64,000 nt of DNA from Cladophialophora immunda (taxonomy: Eukaryota; Ascomycota; Eurotiomycetes; Chaetothyriales; Herpotrichiellaceae): contig NW_015622541.1 of the NCBI RefSeq assembly GCF_000835495.1, forward strand, positions 2,418,001 through 2,482,000. Reading direction: 5' to 3'. The notes beneath the pieces are model-generated. The model ran no database searches, was not told where the DNA came from, and was given only the letters and a program-made list of their open reading frames with translations. The position numbers and the translations under genes are program-made. Every line of letters starts with the position of its first letter. Within the stretch, counting starts at the first letter, position 1. Positions 1-10,452 of this stretch are shown piece after piece.

Positions 1-766
1 GAGAGACTGCACTGGAAGGAAGTAGGAGAAGCAAAATGCGAAACCGGCGTCAAACTCCGGACCGACGTTTTGTGCTGTAGCGGGTGGGAGGTTGAGGGAG
101 CGAGGGGTCTTTCGATCTCTCGAGAGGTACGAGTACGATCATGCGCTGATAATTCCCTGGGAAATCACCAGGGTCTTTGAGTTCAGATGAAGGATAGACG
201 GCCAGACGGAGAGCAGTCGATAGAGCATGTGCCAGAGAGCTATACGAGTAGTCGGCATGACTTTACCTAGGCGCAATAGGCACAGGCCGACAGGGGTACC
301 GCCTAGGGCGAGCATTGGCGAGCCATTCGGCACTCCCCAAAGCCCGCCTAGCAGGCATGGCAGCGCTCGGAGCCCCCATAGTGCCCATAGCGGCCCATTA
401 GCCTCGGTGGCCACGCCCCCCAATTCATCTGCACGTCGGCGTCATGGCGCTGCTGGCAAACAACTTCTGCGCCTGCCACACCTAAACATGTCCACTAAAA
501 ATCAAGGCCAATGCGTCGAGACACGCACGCAGCATTCGACATCATAGTAAATAGTCGTTGCGGCCGGACAATCTCCAGATGCCTGCGCATTCCTATACCA
601 AACTTCTGCTCGTCCACCGTGAGACTTCAAGTGAGCCATTGTTCTTTGCTTGATTCTTTCTTGTTCTTCGCTTCGTTTGCTGTCCTCCACGTTGTGTGCA
701 AGTGTTTTGTATTCGGTGTCAACACCACACGCGTTCGCGCACTTTGGCGCAAGTCGACAACTTACC
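1..766. other. 5' flank of the channel gene, no gene seen
   Basis: Short open frames exist on both strands but none has a recognisable motif, and they overlap each other. The last part is presumably promoter and leader of the gene starting at 767. Confidence 0.4.
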
Positions 767-3766
767 ATGGACACACTCCGTGCGGTCCTCAGTGTCCGCC
801 AGGCTCCCGATACCAATGCGAATGACGACCAGAACGTTGGCTCCAGCAGAAACGGCTCCCCTTCGCTTTCTGGCCTGATCTCGACATTGGTGCCAACCTT
901 GATCATCGCCCTCGTCTATTTCGCCGTCTTTCTGCTCTTGAGAACTCGATTTCCTCGACAGTATGCTCCTCGCACATACCTGGGCGCTCTCCGTCCGCAA
1001 GAGCGCACCCCTGCGCCTCCAAACACCTTGTTTGGATGGATTCCCTTCATGAGAAGGGTAAGTATACGGTAGTTGCAAGGGACCGAGTCCTCGCTGACCA
1101 CGTTGTGTAGCTGCCCGACGAGTACGTTCTCCAACACAACTCCCTCGACGGCTACTTTCTGCTGCGCTATCTCAAAATGTCAATTATCATCTGCCTGGTC
1201 GGCTGCCTCATCACATGGCCCATCTTGTTCCCCATCAATGCCACTGGTGGAGGGGGCCAAACCCAACTCAACGTTCTCAGTTTCAGCAACATCGTGGACA
1301 AGAACCGTTACCTGGCGCATACCTTTGTCGCCTGGGTCTTCATTGGTTTTATCTTCTTCTTGGTTACCAGGGAAATGATTTACTATATCAACTTGCGGCA
1401 GGCGTACCTCTTGTCTCCCTTGTACGCTTCCCGGATTTCTTCGCGCACGGTGCTGTTCCAGGCTGTTCCTAACGAATATGCCAACGAAGCGAAGATCCGT
1501 CGCATGTTCGGGGATGAACTTAAGAATGTCTGGGTAGCTTCGGACGCGAAGAAATTGGAGGAGATGGTGGAGGAGCGCTACAAGACTTGCATCAAACTTG
1601 AGACTGCCGAGACCAAACTGATCAAATCGGCCAATGATGCACGCTTGAAGTCGAGCAAAGGGAAGAATGCCGCTCCTGAGCTACCCACGGCCAGCTACGA
1701 TGTCGACGAGTACGCCGCTGAGTCTGGTGCTGCTGCTGCTCGATGGGTTCGACCAAAGGACAGACCGACACACCGTCTGAAGCTTTTGATTGGTCAAAAG
1801 GTGGACACCATCAACTGGTGCCGCGAGGAGATTGCACGGCTGAATCCTCTGATCGAGGCTGAACAGGACAAGTACCGTGCGGGCGAGGCTGTACCCAAGA
1901 ATGCGGTCTTTGTTGAATTCTGGAACCAGACTCAAGCACAGAGCGCTTTTCAGATGGTCACCCACCACCAGCCTTTGCATATGTCTCCCCGCGTGGTCGG
2001 TCTCAGCCCAGAAGAAGTTGTCTGGTCGAATCTCGGCATAACATGGAAAACAATCACCGTCCGCAACGTTATCTCGCTGGGATTTATCGCCGCCCTGATC
2101 GTTTTCTGGTAAGTTTTGGCTTCTTTTCTTTTTGGTTTGCATGCAAAGGTTGCGGTGGTGTCTCACATTTCCCTTGGACTATTGCCCACTTGCTGTATCT
2201 CCGTGTTTACTGTGATGGACTTTACTAATATACTCCCTAGGTCCATCCCGGTCGCCGTCGTGGGTTCCATTTCGCAGATTTCCTACTTGACCGAGGTAGT
2301 ACACTTCCTCCGGTTTATCAACAACTGTCCAAAGGTCATTTTGGGTGTCATTACGAATCTTCTGCCGGTCGTGATGCTTTCCATCCTCATGTCGCTTGTC
2401 CCAGGTATGTTTCCTCCTGTTTGAGGGCGTATTATTCCCGGAAGGGCGGTCCTTAAAGCCTCCAGCGTTGCGAAATCGGGCTAACAATTGTTTGCAGTAA
2501 TCATGAGGTTCATGGGCAAATTCGCTGGTCTCCCGACATTGTCACTCATTGAGCTCCGTTGCCACGAATCATATTTCTGGTTCCAGCTAATTCAAGTCTT
2601 CCTGGTGACCACAATGACCAGCGCTGCAAGTGCTGCAGTACCACAAATCATCAAGCATCCAGGATCGTTGACCACCTTATTGGCTCAGAACCTCCCCTTG
2701 GCCTCCAATTTCTACATCTCATATTTCATCCTTCAAGGTCTTGTATTCTCCTCGGGCCAGCTTCTCAACATTGTTGGACTGGTTCTATATAACACCCTTT
2801 CGAAGATCCTCGACAAAACACCTCGAAAGATGTACAACCGATGGTCAAGCTTATCCTCTGTCGGCTGGGGCAGTGTTTTCCCTATCGTGGAGTGAGATGT
2901 CCCCGAAATGTATAATCCTACTCTACTGACTGATCGGAAATAGGTTGATGACTGTGATATCGATAGCGTACTCTCCGATCGCCCCTCTTATGCTCGGATT
3001 TGCGGCCATAGGGCAGGGTCTCTTCTATTTTGCGTATCGCTACAGTCTCCTCTTCGTCGACAGCTCAGTCATCGACACCAAAGGCCTCGTCTATGCCAAA
3101 GCCCTGCAGCATACTTTGGTCGGCTGTTATTTGGCGGCCATTTGTCTCATCGGCCTCTTCGGAATCCGAGCGGCTCCGGCACCTCTGGTCTTAATGGTCG
3201 TATTTTTGGTCCTCATGGTGCTTTACCATGTTTCCATGACTGCAGCTGTCCGTCCGCTCTTGCATTATCTCCCCCGCTCTCTGGAAGCTGAAGAGGCAGC
3301 ACTCCTGCATACGGAGTCCGCCTTGATGTCCGGGCCGGAAGGGCAGCCCTCGCGTCCAAGTATGCGTGAAAAGGATCAGCTGGAAGAGCTACGAGTAGCG
3401 AAGGAGACAATGCCACCTGGAGGCAATAAACACGCTTCGATGATCAAACGATTCTTCCGCCCCGACATCTACGCAAGTTACGCAATCCTGCGGAAGCTTG
3501 TGCCACAAGAGTTCGCCGAGATCAGATATTCGCCGGAAGTCGAGCGAGATGCGTACCAAGATCCTGCTTGTAATGCGGTTGCACCTCTCTTATGGGTGCC
3601 CCGTGATCCCATGGGGGTGTCGAGGCAGGAGTGTCTGCATACAAACAAGGTCACACCAATGACAGATGAAGGAGCCAGTTTTGATGAGAACTCAGGAAAG
3701 ATCATTTGGAATGAGGAAGAGACGGGTGGTCAGCCGCCAATCTTTGAAGAGAAGATTTATTATTGA
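767..3766 (+). CDS. CSC1/RSN1-like calcium-permeable channel (DUF221 family)
   Basis: Five exons: 767-1057, 1111-2108, 2241-2404, 2498-2891, 2944-3766; 889 aa. The family (CSC1/OSCA/TMEM63, fungal RSN1/PHM7) forms osmosensitive cation channels or lipid-transport-linked membrane proteins. An N-terminal membrane segment (about residues 30-55) is followed by two more around the loop with NATGGGGQTQLN. A cytosolic PHM7-type domain follows, with the typical run SSRTVLFQAVPNEYANE and later NAVFVEFWNQTQAQSAF. Then comes the RSN1_7TM bundle, across exons 2-5, and a C-terminal extracellular-type tail (LRKLVPQEFAEIRYSPEVE). The start is the ATG in ACCATGG at 767; an in-frame upstream extension exists but lacks family similarity. 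All four introns are GT-AG and keep frame. Convergent with NOP53. It is the left, housekeeping flank of the island. Family assignment is firm; the transported ion is not shown by sequence. Confidence 0.93.
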
Positions 3767-4443
3767 GTGGACACGGGCGATCCTTTGCAACGTTGAGTGT
3801 TCAGATCTTGCGCTGGGATGAAATCCCTTTTGGCTTGGACGTCTTTTGGAGTCTGGCTCCAGGGACGGAAGGGTTCGATGCTCTATTTTTGATGAATATA
3901 GATAGGCGCACGGCGTGCCATGGCATCGCCATTTATGCCGCCAGTTGGAAGACGGGCGTCTTTCGAGGAACCAGGACGCGAAAGATACCCCCAAAGGCCA
4001 ACAGAACGGAACGGTCGCTTCTTTTTGCAGGAAACTTTGCAGTAATGATACCCCTTCCAAATTTATCATCGGCTCCGAAAACGTTCCTCCATGCAACGAG
4101 CAGGAAATGGACGGCGAGCGATATATCGGTGGGCAATGTGTACACAGGTAAAGAATCGGGCCACCGCCTACGTATACTTGAAGAAGTAGTCCAGGGTTTT
4201 TGTCCTTGGATTTAAGAAGGGAGAGAGAGGCACTGAGAGCATAGAACAGCATGTGGTGACAAGGCGGTGTCGATATATGATTTCCCTCGCGGAAAATTAC
4301 TTCGAGCCTCAATTTTGGTGTGTTTCCTCTAAAACCCCCTTTTACGTCGTCACGGGGTGGATGGTCACCGACCAACCGACCAACCCACCCATCCATCCCA
4401 TCCCAAGCAGCCAAAACCCGGTCCAACCCAAACGGAACCGGCT
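3767..4443. other. Convergent intergenic region
   Basis: Lies between the stop codons of the channel gene (+) and NOP53 (-). It must hold both 3' ends. Open frames here on either strand have no recognisable motifs. A pyrimidine/CCAACC-rich stretch sits at about 4373-4395. No gene seen. Confidence 0.4.
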
Positions 4444-5892
4444 TTAGATGCGCAGGGCGAAATCCTTGGACCACCACTTCTCCGTGACCTTGACCCGCTT
4501 CTTCTTGCTCGCGGCGTAGGACACGGGCTTGCGCGCCTCCAGCTTGCCGTTGACCAGGATGTGGCGGAACCGCTCCGACAGCAGGTTGCCCTCGGGCCTC
4601 AGCCGGCGCAGGGACTCTTGCAGTTCGTCGGGCAGGACCAGCTCGAGCGGCGCGGGCGGGATCACGGCGCGCGAGGGGCCCAGCGTGGCCTTGCGCCGGA
4701 GCACCGTCTCTGCTCCGCTCGCTGCGGCTGCGGCTGCGGTTGCTGTTGTGGATTGATCATCGCGCTGGTGCTCGGTGTCGGCGTCGGCGTCGGCACTGTC
4801 GAGTTCATTGCCGCGTTCCTGCGTCTCGAGCAGGGCCTGTACGATCTCCTCGCCCCTTCTCTGCCGCTCTGCCATTCTCGCCTGGTGTTTCGCCAGCCGT
4901 TCGGCCTCTTTGCGACGTTTTATTTTGTTCCGTTGCGCGGGCGTTTTTCGCTCCGGCCGCTTCCTCTTCAGGAGATCCGCCGGATTGCCCTCGTCCTCCG
5001 TCTCGAACCCTTCCCACTCGCTCTCCTGGTTGTCCTCCGGCCTCGGGTCTGGCTGGTTGGCGAGCGCGTCGATCCGGGCCTGTTTTTCCGCCGCGATCTG
5101 AGCCTCCCGGAGACGGCGGCGCTCGGCCTGGACTTCTTTCTCGCCTTCGCGGGTCAGGAGGGAGTCCCAGTCCTCAAAGGAAGGGTTGTAGCTCTGTCCT
5201 GCGTCGGGTTTCGGCACGGCCTGGGTGGGCACGCCGGTCGATGTGAGAGCGACGGGTGGACGGCGGAGGGAGGAGGGAGCGACTTTGGCGCGAGGTTTGG
5301 GGATATATTCGTTTTCTCTCGGTGTGGTGACGGATGCAGAAGTAGTCCCCGCTGCAGATGATACCCGCACGGCGTCGGAGTTGTCGTTGTCGGCCCAAAG
5401 ATCGAAGGATGAGGTGGCAGTGTCGATGTTCTCCTCGTCCAAATGTGCTGTCGTATCCAGATTGTTCCGCAGCCGAGCAACCTCCTTCTTGCTCACCCAG
5501 TCCTTCTTCTGCCTTTTGCTCGATGGCTCGAGCACGCCGTCCGTCACGACGGCACTGAGCGTCCTCTTGTTCCTCTTCGAATTTTCCAATGCGGGGACAG
5601 CACTCCTCCGTCCGAGAATCTCATCCATCTTCAAAATCCGGCCCCGATGAGTTTTCCCCGCTTTTGCCTGTCGCAACACCTCCTCCTTGGAGCCCGTCGT
5701 GTCCAAAGTGAACAGCTCGCTCTGCGCCTTCTCTGCCAAGGGTTTCCCATGCTGAATGATTTCTTCGCGGAGAATTTCTAGTCCAGAGGTGACGGGGGAT
5801 ATGTCGACGTTTTTGCGCCACGCTTTTTTGCCCTTGCGAGAAGGTTGGGTTCGCTGGGAGGGCGCCCCTATTGAGGTAGAAGTGGGAGGCAT
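4444..5892 (-). CDS. NOP53: Ribosome biogenesis protein Nop53
   Basis: Single exon, 482 aa. Nop53 (GLTSCR2/PICT1 in animals) is a nucleolar factor for late 60S maturation that recruits the Mtr4-exosome to pre-60S particles to process the 5.8S rRNA 3' end. The N-terminus has a basic stretch (SRKGKKAWRKNVD) followed by the typical segment around LFTLDTTGSKE and RILKMDEILGRRSAVP. The middle is charged and coiled-coil-like (KEVQAERRRLREAQIAAEKQ and ERLAKHQARMAERQRRGEE). The C-terminus ends with the conserved LPDELQESLRRLRPEGNLLSERF block and a basic tail. The length fits the family. The coding strand is markedly GC-rich and low-complexity (Ala/Glu/Arg), which creates long shadow frames. A housekeeping gene, divergent from the EthD-like gene. 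Confidence 0.93.
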   Translation of the reverse strand: MPPTSTSIGAPSQRTQPSRKGKKAWRKNVDISPVTSGLEILREEIIQHGKPLAEKAQSELFTLDTTGSKEEVLRQAKAGKTHRGRILKMDEILGRRSAVPALENSKRNKRTLSAVVTDGVLEPSSKRQKKDWVSKKEVARLRNNLDTTAHLDEENIDTATSSFDLWADNDNSDAVRVSSAAGTTSASVTTPRENEYIPKPRAKVAPSSLRRPPVALTSTGVPTQAVPKPDAGQSYNPSFEDWDSLLTREGEKEVQAERRRLREAQIAAEKQARIDALANQPDPRPEDNQESEWEGFETEDEGNPADLLKRKRPERKTPAQRNKIKRRKEAERLAKHQARMAERQRRGEEIVQALLETQERGNELDSADADADTEHQRDDQSTTATAAAAAASGAETVLRRKATLGPSRAVIPPAPLELVLPDELQESLRRLRPEGNLLSERFRHILVNGKLEARKPVSYAASKKKRVKVTEKWWSKDFALRI

Positions 5893-6583
5893 GGCGTGCT
5901 ATGCTGGTCTAGACACAATGTAAGAGAAGCGAAGGCCTGTTCCAAGCACTGCATGCGTCTCGCCGCAAATGTTGGAATCAAATTTCTCCGCAGACGCCAA
6001 GATGAAATAATTGATAACTGCTCGCCGCTCACCCCGGATCGGGTCGGGAGTGACGCCGCCCTATACTCACCCGTGTCTCCCCAGTGGTAGGGGCACAAAT
6101 CCTCAGCGAGGTCCTACGTCGAGTACGATATTAACGTAGTTTACCTTTACTCCGTTATATCTATGGATCCCGACAAATATTTCGAGCCTCATCAAGTCTT
6201 CGCTTTCCAGAGAACTCACGCCTTTTCCATCCGCTCCACCATCAAGCGGTCTAGAGCTTGTTGCCTTCTCTCCTCCAAATCACAAATTTCAATCCTTAGA
6301 TGGTGGGTTCCAATGGGCTGCGAACCCACGGCTTTTACATGGCCTCACGAAGCCACTTGTTCCCAGCCGCCGCTGGGCCACCGACATTGGAAGTGACTTC
6401 TTCTCGTAGGTAACAAGTGTGGGTATCGTGATTTGGCAGCCTCACTTCGATCCTTTTCAACACTCTCCTGCCTTTGGGAAAGATGGTCCGAAATTGATCC
6501 GTACAGCGCAGTCTTGGAGCAAATAAAAGTGAGTAGCTCGCTGCCATACCTGTCTGATACTTTCGTCCATTGAAGTAGCAACC
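5893..6583. promoter_or_regulatory. Divergent promoter region NOP53 / EthD-like gene
   Basis: Both flanking genes start here and point outward, so it should hold two promoters. It includes a perfect 8-bp inverted repeat (6303-6310 and 6322-6329) with an 11-nt loop. No gene seen. Confidence 0.5.
6303..6329. repeat. 8-bp inverted repeat (possible hairpin)
   Basis: GTGGGTTC at 6303-6310 pairs exactly with GAACCCAC at 6322-6329 around an 11-nt loop. The sequence recalls a tRNA T-arm, but no other tRNA parts are present. It may be chance. Confidence 0.35.
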
Positions 6584-8008
6584 ATGGTGTCAACACGCAA
6601 GGCCACACCAGGCCTCATCATGGTGCCAATGTCCTTGAAACCCGAAATAACCGTACAGGAATGCGATGACTGGTACAACAATGAACATGTGCCGATACGA
6701 ATGAGGCTTCCATACTTTGAGCACGGCTATCGGTATCGCTCGACGGAGACCGGAGTGGCTGGTCCAAATGCCAGTGGTTTGCCTGAGTGGCTCGCGCTGT
6801 ACGACATTTCCGACATGTGGAAGCTCACCGAGATCCAATATGAGCGCCTTTTGCAGCCTGGTGTCCAGTCCCTGCGAGAGAGTAAGGTTCTTGAGAAGAT
6901 CTCGGCATCGCGCAGATATTACGACCTAGTGTCGACGTACCAAGCACCTGACTATGCCGCGCCTGAGGATCATCTGCGTGCGGGCGATATTGACAACGCG
7001 TACGGGTCCACGGTCATTGTTGTGGGAGTCAGACTCTCGAACGATTTGCTCGAAGCTGAGTCGGAATGGAACAGATGGTACGAAGAAGACCACCTGCCGG
7101 CATTGAGAAAGGTCCCCGGTTGGAGACGAACAAGACGGTACCGCACATCTGTGACTGAAGATGCACCCACAGAGCCGGTCAACACCTGCTCGACCACTGA
7201 GTATTTGACAATCAACGAGTTTGCGGATCCAGCTGCCGTGGGTGGACCCGAGCATCAGATTGCAATCCGCACCGAGAGTCGGACGAACGTCGTGGTCGGT
7301 AAATGGAGGCACGCGTACAAGCTACACTACATCCAAAGTGCAGCTCCGCGTCACCTGTCGGCTCTCGTTCGCGATCAAATTGAAGAATCCGTCAGTCCTG
7401 ACAGCCTTACCATGACGCTGGCTGGCCCAAGCCCACGCATCGAAAGCTATGTGGTTGCCAGAGACGGCAGCATCATTCTCTACATGCTCGGCGGTGCAGC
7501 ATCGGCTCACGCTCCTATTATAGTGCTCTCGACTTCCGGCAATCTCACGTCGGAGTGTTGGGATAGGTTTGTGACAAAACTCCTGTCACAAGACGCGAGG
7601 TTCAATTTTCAGCTTCTGCGACTCAGGCTACCTCTTCGTCTAAGTGACGCCGACCACGCCCTCAGCGGTAGTTCCAGCCTTCTCTCGACCGCTCAAGACA
7701 CAGAAGACTGCCTCGCGGCTTTGTTGATGGGGACACCAGCTCTGCATCTAAATCTGAGGCTATGCGGTAGGACCACGGGCGGACCACCAGTACCTGCAAT
7801 CAATAACCTTGAAAAGAACCGCAGTACAGAGTCCGAACCCCTGGCCAAGTTGTGCGAGAGATCCGCCATCATCAATTGCCACTCCTCCCAGGCGCTGGAC
7901 TGCGCGATGAGCATCCTAGAAAAAGCGGCGTTGGTCTCCCAGGGAGTGCAAGACCTATGGGAAAGGACACTCGGCTACTTTCAACAGAACGAGGCAAGTC
8001 TACACTAG
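6584..8008 (+). CDS. Tandem EthD-like (dimeric alpha/beta barrel) protein with unassigned C-terminal half
   Basis: Single exon, 474 aa; ATG in ACCATGG context. Two EthD-like repeats are visible: the first around residues 26-50 (DDWYNNEHVPIRMRLP) and the second around 160-190 (NRWYEEDHLPALRKVPGWRR). These match the W-Y-x-x-E/D-H-V/L-P signature of small dimeric-barrel proteins that often sit in fungal and bacterial catabolic clusters. From about residue 285 the sequence resembles the start of an alpha/beta hydrolase (ESYVVARDGSIILYM, then an IIVLSTSGN strand-turn). I find no G-x-S-x-G nucleophile elbow afterwards, so the C-terminal half is either a dead hydrolase or a different module. Convergent with the VOC gene, 74 bp between stops. 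It opens the oxidoreductase island. Function: possible processing or isomerisation of a pathway intermediate (inference). Confidence 0.75.
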   Translation: MVSTRKATPGLIMVPMSLKPEITVQECDDWYNNEHVPIRMRLPYFEHGYRYRSTETGVAGPNASGLPEWLALYDISDMWKLTEIQYERLLQPGVQSLRESKVLEKISASRRYYDLVSTYQAPDYAAPEDHLRAGDIDNAYGSTVIVVGVRLSNDLLEAESEWNRWYEEDHLPALRKVPGWRRTRRYRTSVTEDAPTEPVNTCSTTEYLTINEFADPAAVGGPEHQIAIRTESRTNVVVGKWRHAYKLHYIQSAAPRHLSALVRDQIEESVSPDSLTMTLAGPSPRIESYVVARDGSIILYMLGGAASAHAPIIVLSTSGNLTSECWDRFVTKLLSQDARFNFQLLRLRLPLRLSDADHALSGSSSLLSTAQDTEDCLAALLMGTPALHLNLRLCGRTTGGPPVPAINNLEKNRSTESEPLAKLCERSAIINCHSSQALDCAMSILEKAALVSQGVQDLWERTLGYFQQNEASLH

Positions 8009-8082
8009 CTTCTCAAGCTTCGAAAATTCCTTCCATCCAGTAAATAAAAAGAAGTGGTCCCCTCCAAATCCGGCACAACGTC

Positions 8083-8678
8083 TCACACCGGCGCGACCAT
8101 TTTCTCGAAATCTACGGAGCAGATCTCCACCGCATTCCCCCACGGATCTAGCACATATCTCGCCTGCTCGCCGTTGGGCATCGTCACGGGATCGCCAAAT
8201 TCACGGCCCCCGGCTGCGACGACCTTGCACGCCAGCGCTTCCGGATCCGACGCTGTGACGGCAATGTGGAAGAAACCGCCTCGCGTCCAAGTCTCGGAGT
8301 CGAACGGCGCCGGTGACGCGGGCGTGGCGCCTCGATAGGCCGGGTCCGTAAACTCGAAGATCTCGAAGCCTACCCGGTTGCCTGTGCCTAGGTAGGCGAC
8401 CTTGACGCTGCAGAGTGCATTGCCGTAGACTTTGGAGGACGACGTCGTCAGCCGGAACTAGTGGCGGGGCTGACAGGAGGAAAGAGGTGGGCGTATAGAG
8501 TCATCAATGCGTACATACCGCGAAACACCGGACCGGTTGGGTCCTGAGCCCTGCTCATAGTCGCGCTGGGAATGATCTCGTAGAAGCCGAGGGTCTCGAT
8601 GTACCATTTGACAGCCGCGTCAAGGTTGTCCACGGACAGAGCAACATGGTTAAACTTGCAAACGACCGGTGACGACAT
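8083..8678 (-). CDS. VOC-fold (glyoxalase/bleomycin resistance/dioxygenase superfamily) protein
   Basis: Two exons: 8519-8678 and 8083-8429; intron 8430-8518; 168 aa. The superfamily builds a metal site from paired beta-alpha-beta-beta-beta modules. Visible ligand candidates are His11 (KFNHVALSV), the His in GGFFHIAVTA and the Glu in GNAVEICSVD. The run VKVAYLGTGNRVGFEIFEF is typical of fungal glyoxalase-like proteins. The splice join was chosen because the donor GTATGT with the acceptor at 8430 (CCAAAG) is the only one found that joins both halves in frame as VFRVYGNALCSVK; reading through the donor meets a stop. A TATA-like site lies 76 nt upstream of the start. The substrate cannot be told; a lactoylglutathione-lyase role is less likely than a pathway-specific one given the neighbours. 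Confidence 0.85.
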
Positions 8679-9021
8679 ATTGGAAACAAGAAGGCAAAGA
8701 TCTCTACGAGATGAGTAGTACGAAATATGAAGGTGGAGAGAGAGAGCACTTGTTATATATCAAACCAAACCCGCGCGGGCTGTCTGGGTTCGTCCGGAGC
8801 CATTATTTCCTTGGGTCCATCCAGTTGGTCCGTGATCGTTACTTGACGCTTCACTGCACAGCTGTTTTGTCACGGGCTCAAGAAACTTCATTGATTGTTC
8901 AGAAACAAATTGGACGAGAGCTTTGGCTTCCATTTGAGGTTTGGAGGAGGGCGATCTGAATTGATAGAGAGAGTCTCCCATTCTCTGGTCTGTCTGCTGG
9001 CCCCCTAATCCTTCATCCATC
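8679..9021. promoter_or_regulatory. Upstream region of the VOC gene and 3' region of the next gene
   Basis: Contains a TATATA at 8754-8759 on the minus-strand side, 76 nt before the VOC start, next to a short GA-rich stretch. No gene seen. Confidence 0.45.
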
Positions 9022-9612
9022 TCACCAACCCGGAATCCCCTGCCTCACACCAACATTCTTCCTCTTCTTAATACGCCAATCCTCCTCTCCGCTCCTTAGC
9101 CGCTCCACCAGCTCCTCGGGCTCGAAGTCCACCCCAATCGGATTCTCCTCGAACTCCTTGCTGGCAAAGAACGCACGCGCCTCGGCCGGCGTGTCAAAGT
9201 TGTCGACCTGGGTCTCGAGCTCGTTGCCGTCCGGGTCGCGGTAGTACAGACTCGTGGTGGGCCCGTGGTTGACGCACCAGAAGGGCGTGATGCCCAGGTT
9301 CCGGCGCTGGCGGTACGCCGCCGCCAGGTCCTGCAGCGTGCGGAACGTGAAGGCGATGTGCGCCAGGCCCGCGGGCTTGCCGACGCGCTTGGTGGTCTCG
9401 GGGAAGATGCCGATGGCGATGCGGTGGTGCTCGTCGTCGTAGGTCAGGAAGCACAGGACGTTGTTCTCGTAGGTGATGTCGGCGTCGAGGAATTTGGTGT
9501 AGAAGTCGCGCATCGCGCGGAAGCTGGCTCGGTCAGGGGTGCGCAGCACGACGTGGGCGAGGAATGCTGGGCGGAGGACCTGGGAGCCAGGGTTGTCATA
9601 GATGTCTCCCAT
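9022..9612 (-). CDS. Extradiol dioxygenase-like VOC protein (BphC-related family)
   Basis: Single exon, 196 aa from the ATG at 9612; the frame stays open upstream to 9975 but that part has no family similarity. The protein resembles fungal proteins annotated as related to biphenyl-2,3-diol 1,2-dioxygenase. The expected two-His-one-Glu metal triad is visible: His20 (FLAHVVLRT), His85 (GLAHIAF) and Glu133 in YYRDPDGNELETQ. The DPDGN-x-x-E turn before the Glu is typical of type I extradiol dioxygenases. A basic C-terminal tail (WRIKKRKNVGVRQ) follows. If catalytic, it would cleave a catechol-type ring with O2 and Fe(II); a single VOC module of this size would need to work as a dimer. Ring cleavage is an inference from family and neighbours. 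Confidence 0.8.
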   Translation of the reverse strand: MGDIYDNPGSQVLRPAFLAHVVLRTPDRASFRAMRDFYTKFLDADITYENNVLCFLTYDDEHHRIAIGIFPETTKRVGKPAGLAHIAFTFRTLQDLAAAYRQRRNLGITPFWCVNHGPTTSLYYRDPDGNELETQVDNFDTPAEARAFFASKEFEENPIGVDFEPEELVERLRSGEEDWRIKKRKNVGVRQGIPGW

Positions 9613-10452
9613 GATTATGATTGCTTTCCACAGAGCGTCGAATATCTGGATGTGTGATTGCTCGTGCCAGCGAGTTGAAGTCCCTAGGCTGGTCTCCCCA
9701 TCCCTCTCCAGACACTTGGGCTCAGAAGACTCAACAACCCGCCAGATGAGCCAGGAGGGCATGACGGACCATTTCCGGGGAAAAGACCATGGAGACAAGA
9801 CTATGGTAGACGCCCGAACAGTGCTGCAGCCGGCAAGATTTCGCACGACTGAGGCAACAGTTTCACGCAGCAACTCGGATCTGGGGTACCACGTCCCGGG
9901 AAGGGGGGGGGGAGGGGGGGCGGGGGGGAAGTACTCACTCCGCCAGATTCGAGCTGACCTTACTATAGGTACCATGACGATTGCATGTATCTAGCGGTTT
10001 AGGTTTCCAGGAATGTCCTGTGGTAGCTCCAGAGTGTGGGCCACCGAGATAGTCGCCACGCAAAGGGGGGTTTTATAATAACTCGAGAATGTTTTCGCTT
10101 CCCCAAAGCAGAGCCCTGGTCGGAGCATCTTCGGAGACGTGTTTGCACAGACATTCTACCAAGTGCCTGAACCGCATCCACTATCTCCATTGCAATGCAG
10201 AAGCATCACTCTCTGACGCAAGCAGATAGATGTGGGCTTTCTGCTCGAAGGCACTCGCCGGTGGTTGGAGCTCAAGCGGCGCTTCTCCTCGCCGATATAT
10301 GTTACATGATGGCGGGGAATTGCTGAACTGATTCTACACCCTTTCTTTACCATCTCTGACCAGTTTCCCCTACAGCCCCCATCTGAGATCTGTTGATCAA
10401 GGAAGTTGATTGACATCATCCAGTCCAGCCTTCTCTCACCCCCACAGCCAAG
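9613..10452. promoter_or_regulatory. Divergent promoter with a long G-tract
   Basis: Separates the extradiol-like gene (-) from the alcohol dehydrogenase gene (+), which start at its two ends. Contains four consecutive G-runs at 9898-9928. No gene is supported. Confidence 0.5.
9898..9928 (+). repeat. Four-run G-tract, potential G-quadruplex
   Basis: Runs of 3, 10, 7 and 7 G (9898-9900, 9903-9912, 9914-9920, 9922-9928) are separated by 1-2 nt, matching the G3+ N1-7 quadruplex pattern. It lies about 290 nt upstream of the extradiol-like start and 525 nt upstream of the dehydrogenase start. Confidence 0.75.

Noticed and set aside
4357..5361. Long plus-strand open frame (334 codons) opposite NOP53
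   Set aside because: A shadow of the GC-rich, Ala/Glu/Arg-rich NOP53 coding strand; low-complexity Leu/Arg/Pro sequence with no domain.
6303..6329. Part of a tRNA gene (T-arm-like inverted repeat)
   Set aside because: No acceptor stem, D-arm or anticodon arm can be placed around it.
9265..9657. Plus-strand open frame opposite the extradiol-like gene
   Set aside because: Antisense shadow in a GC-rich coding region; no motif.
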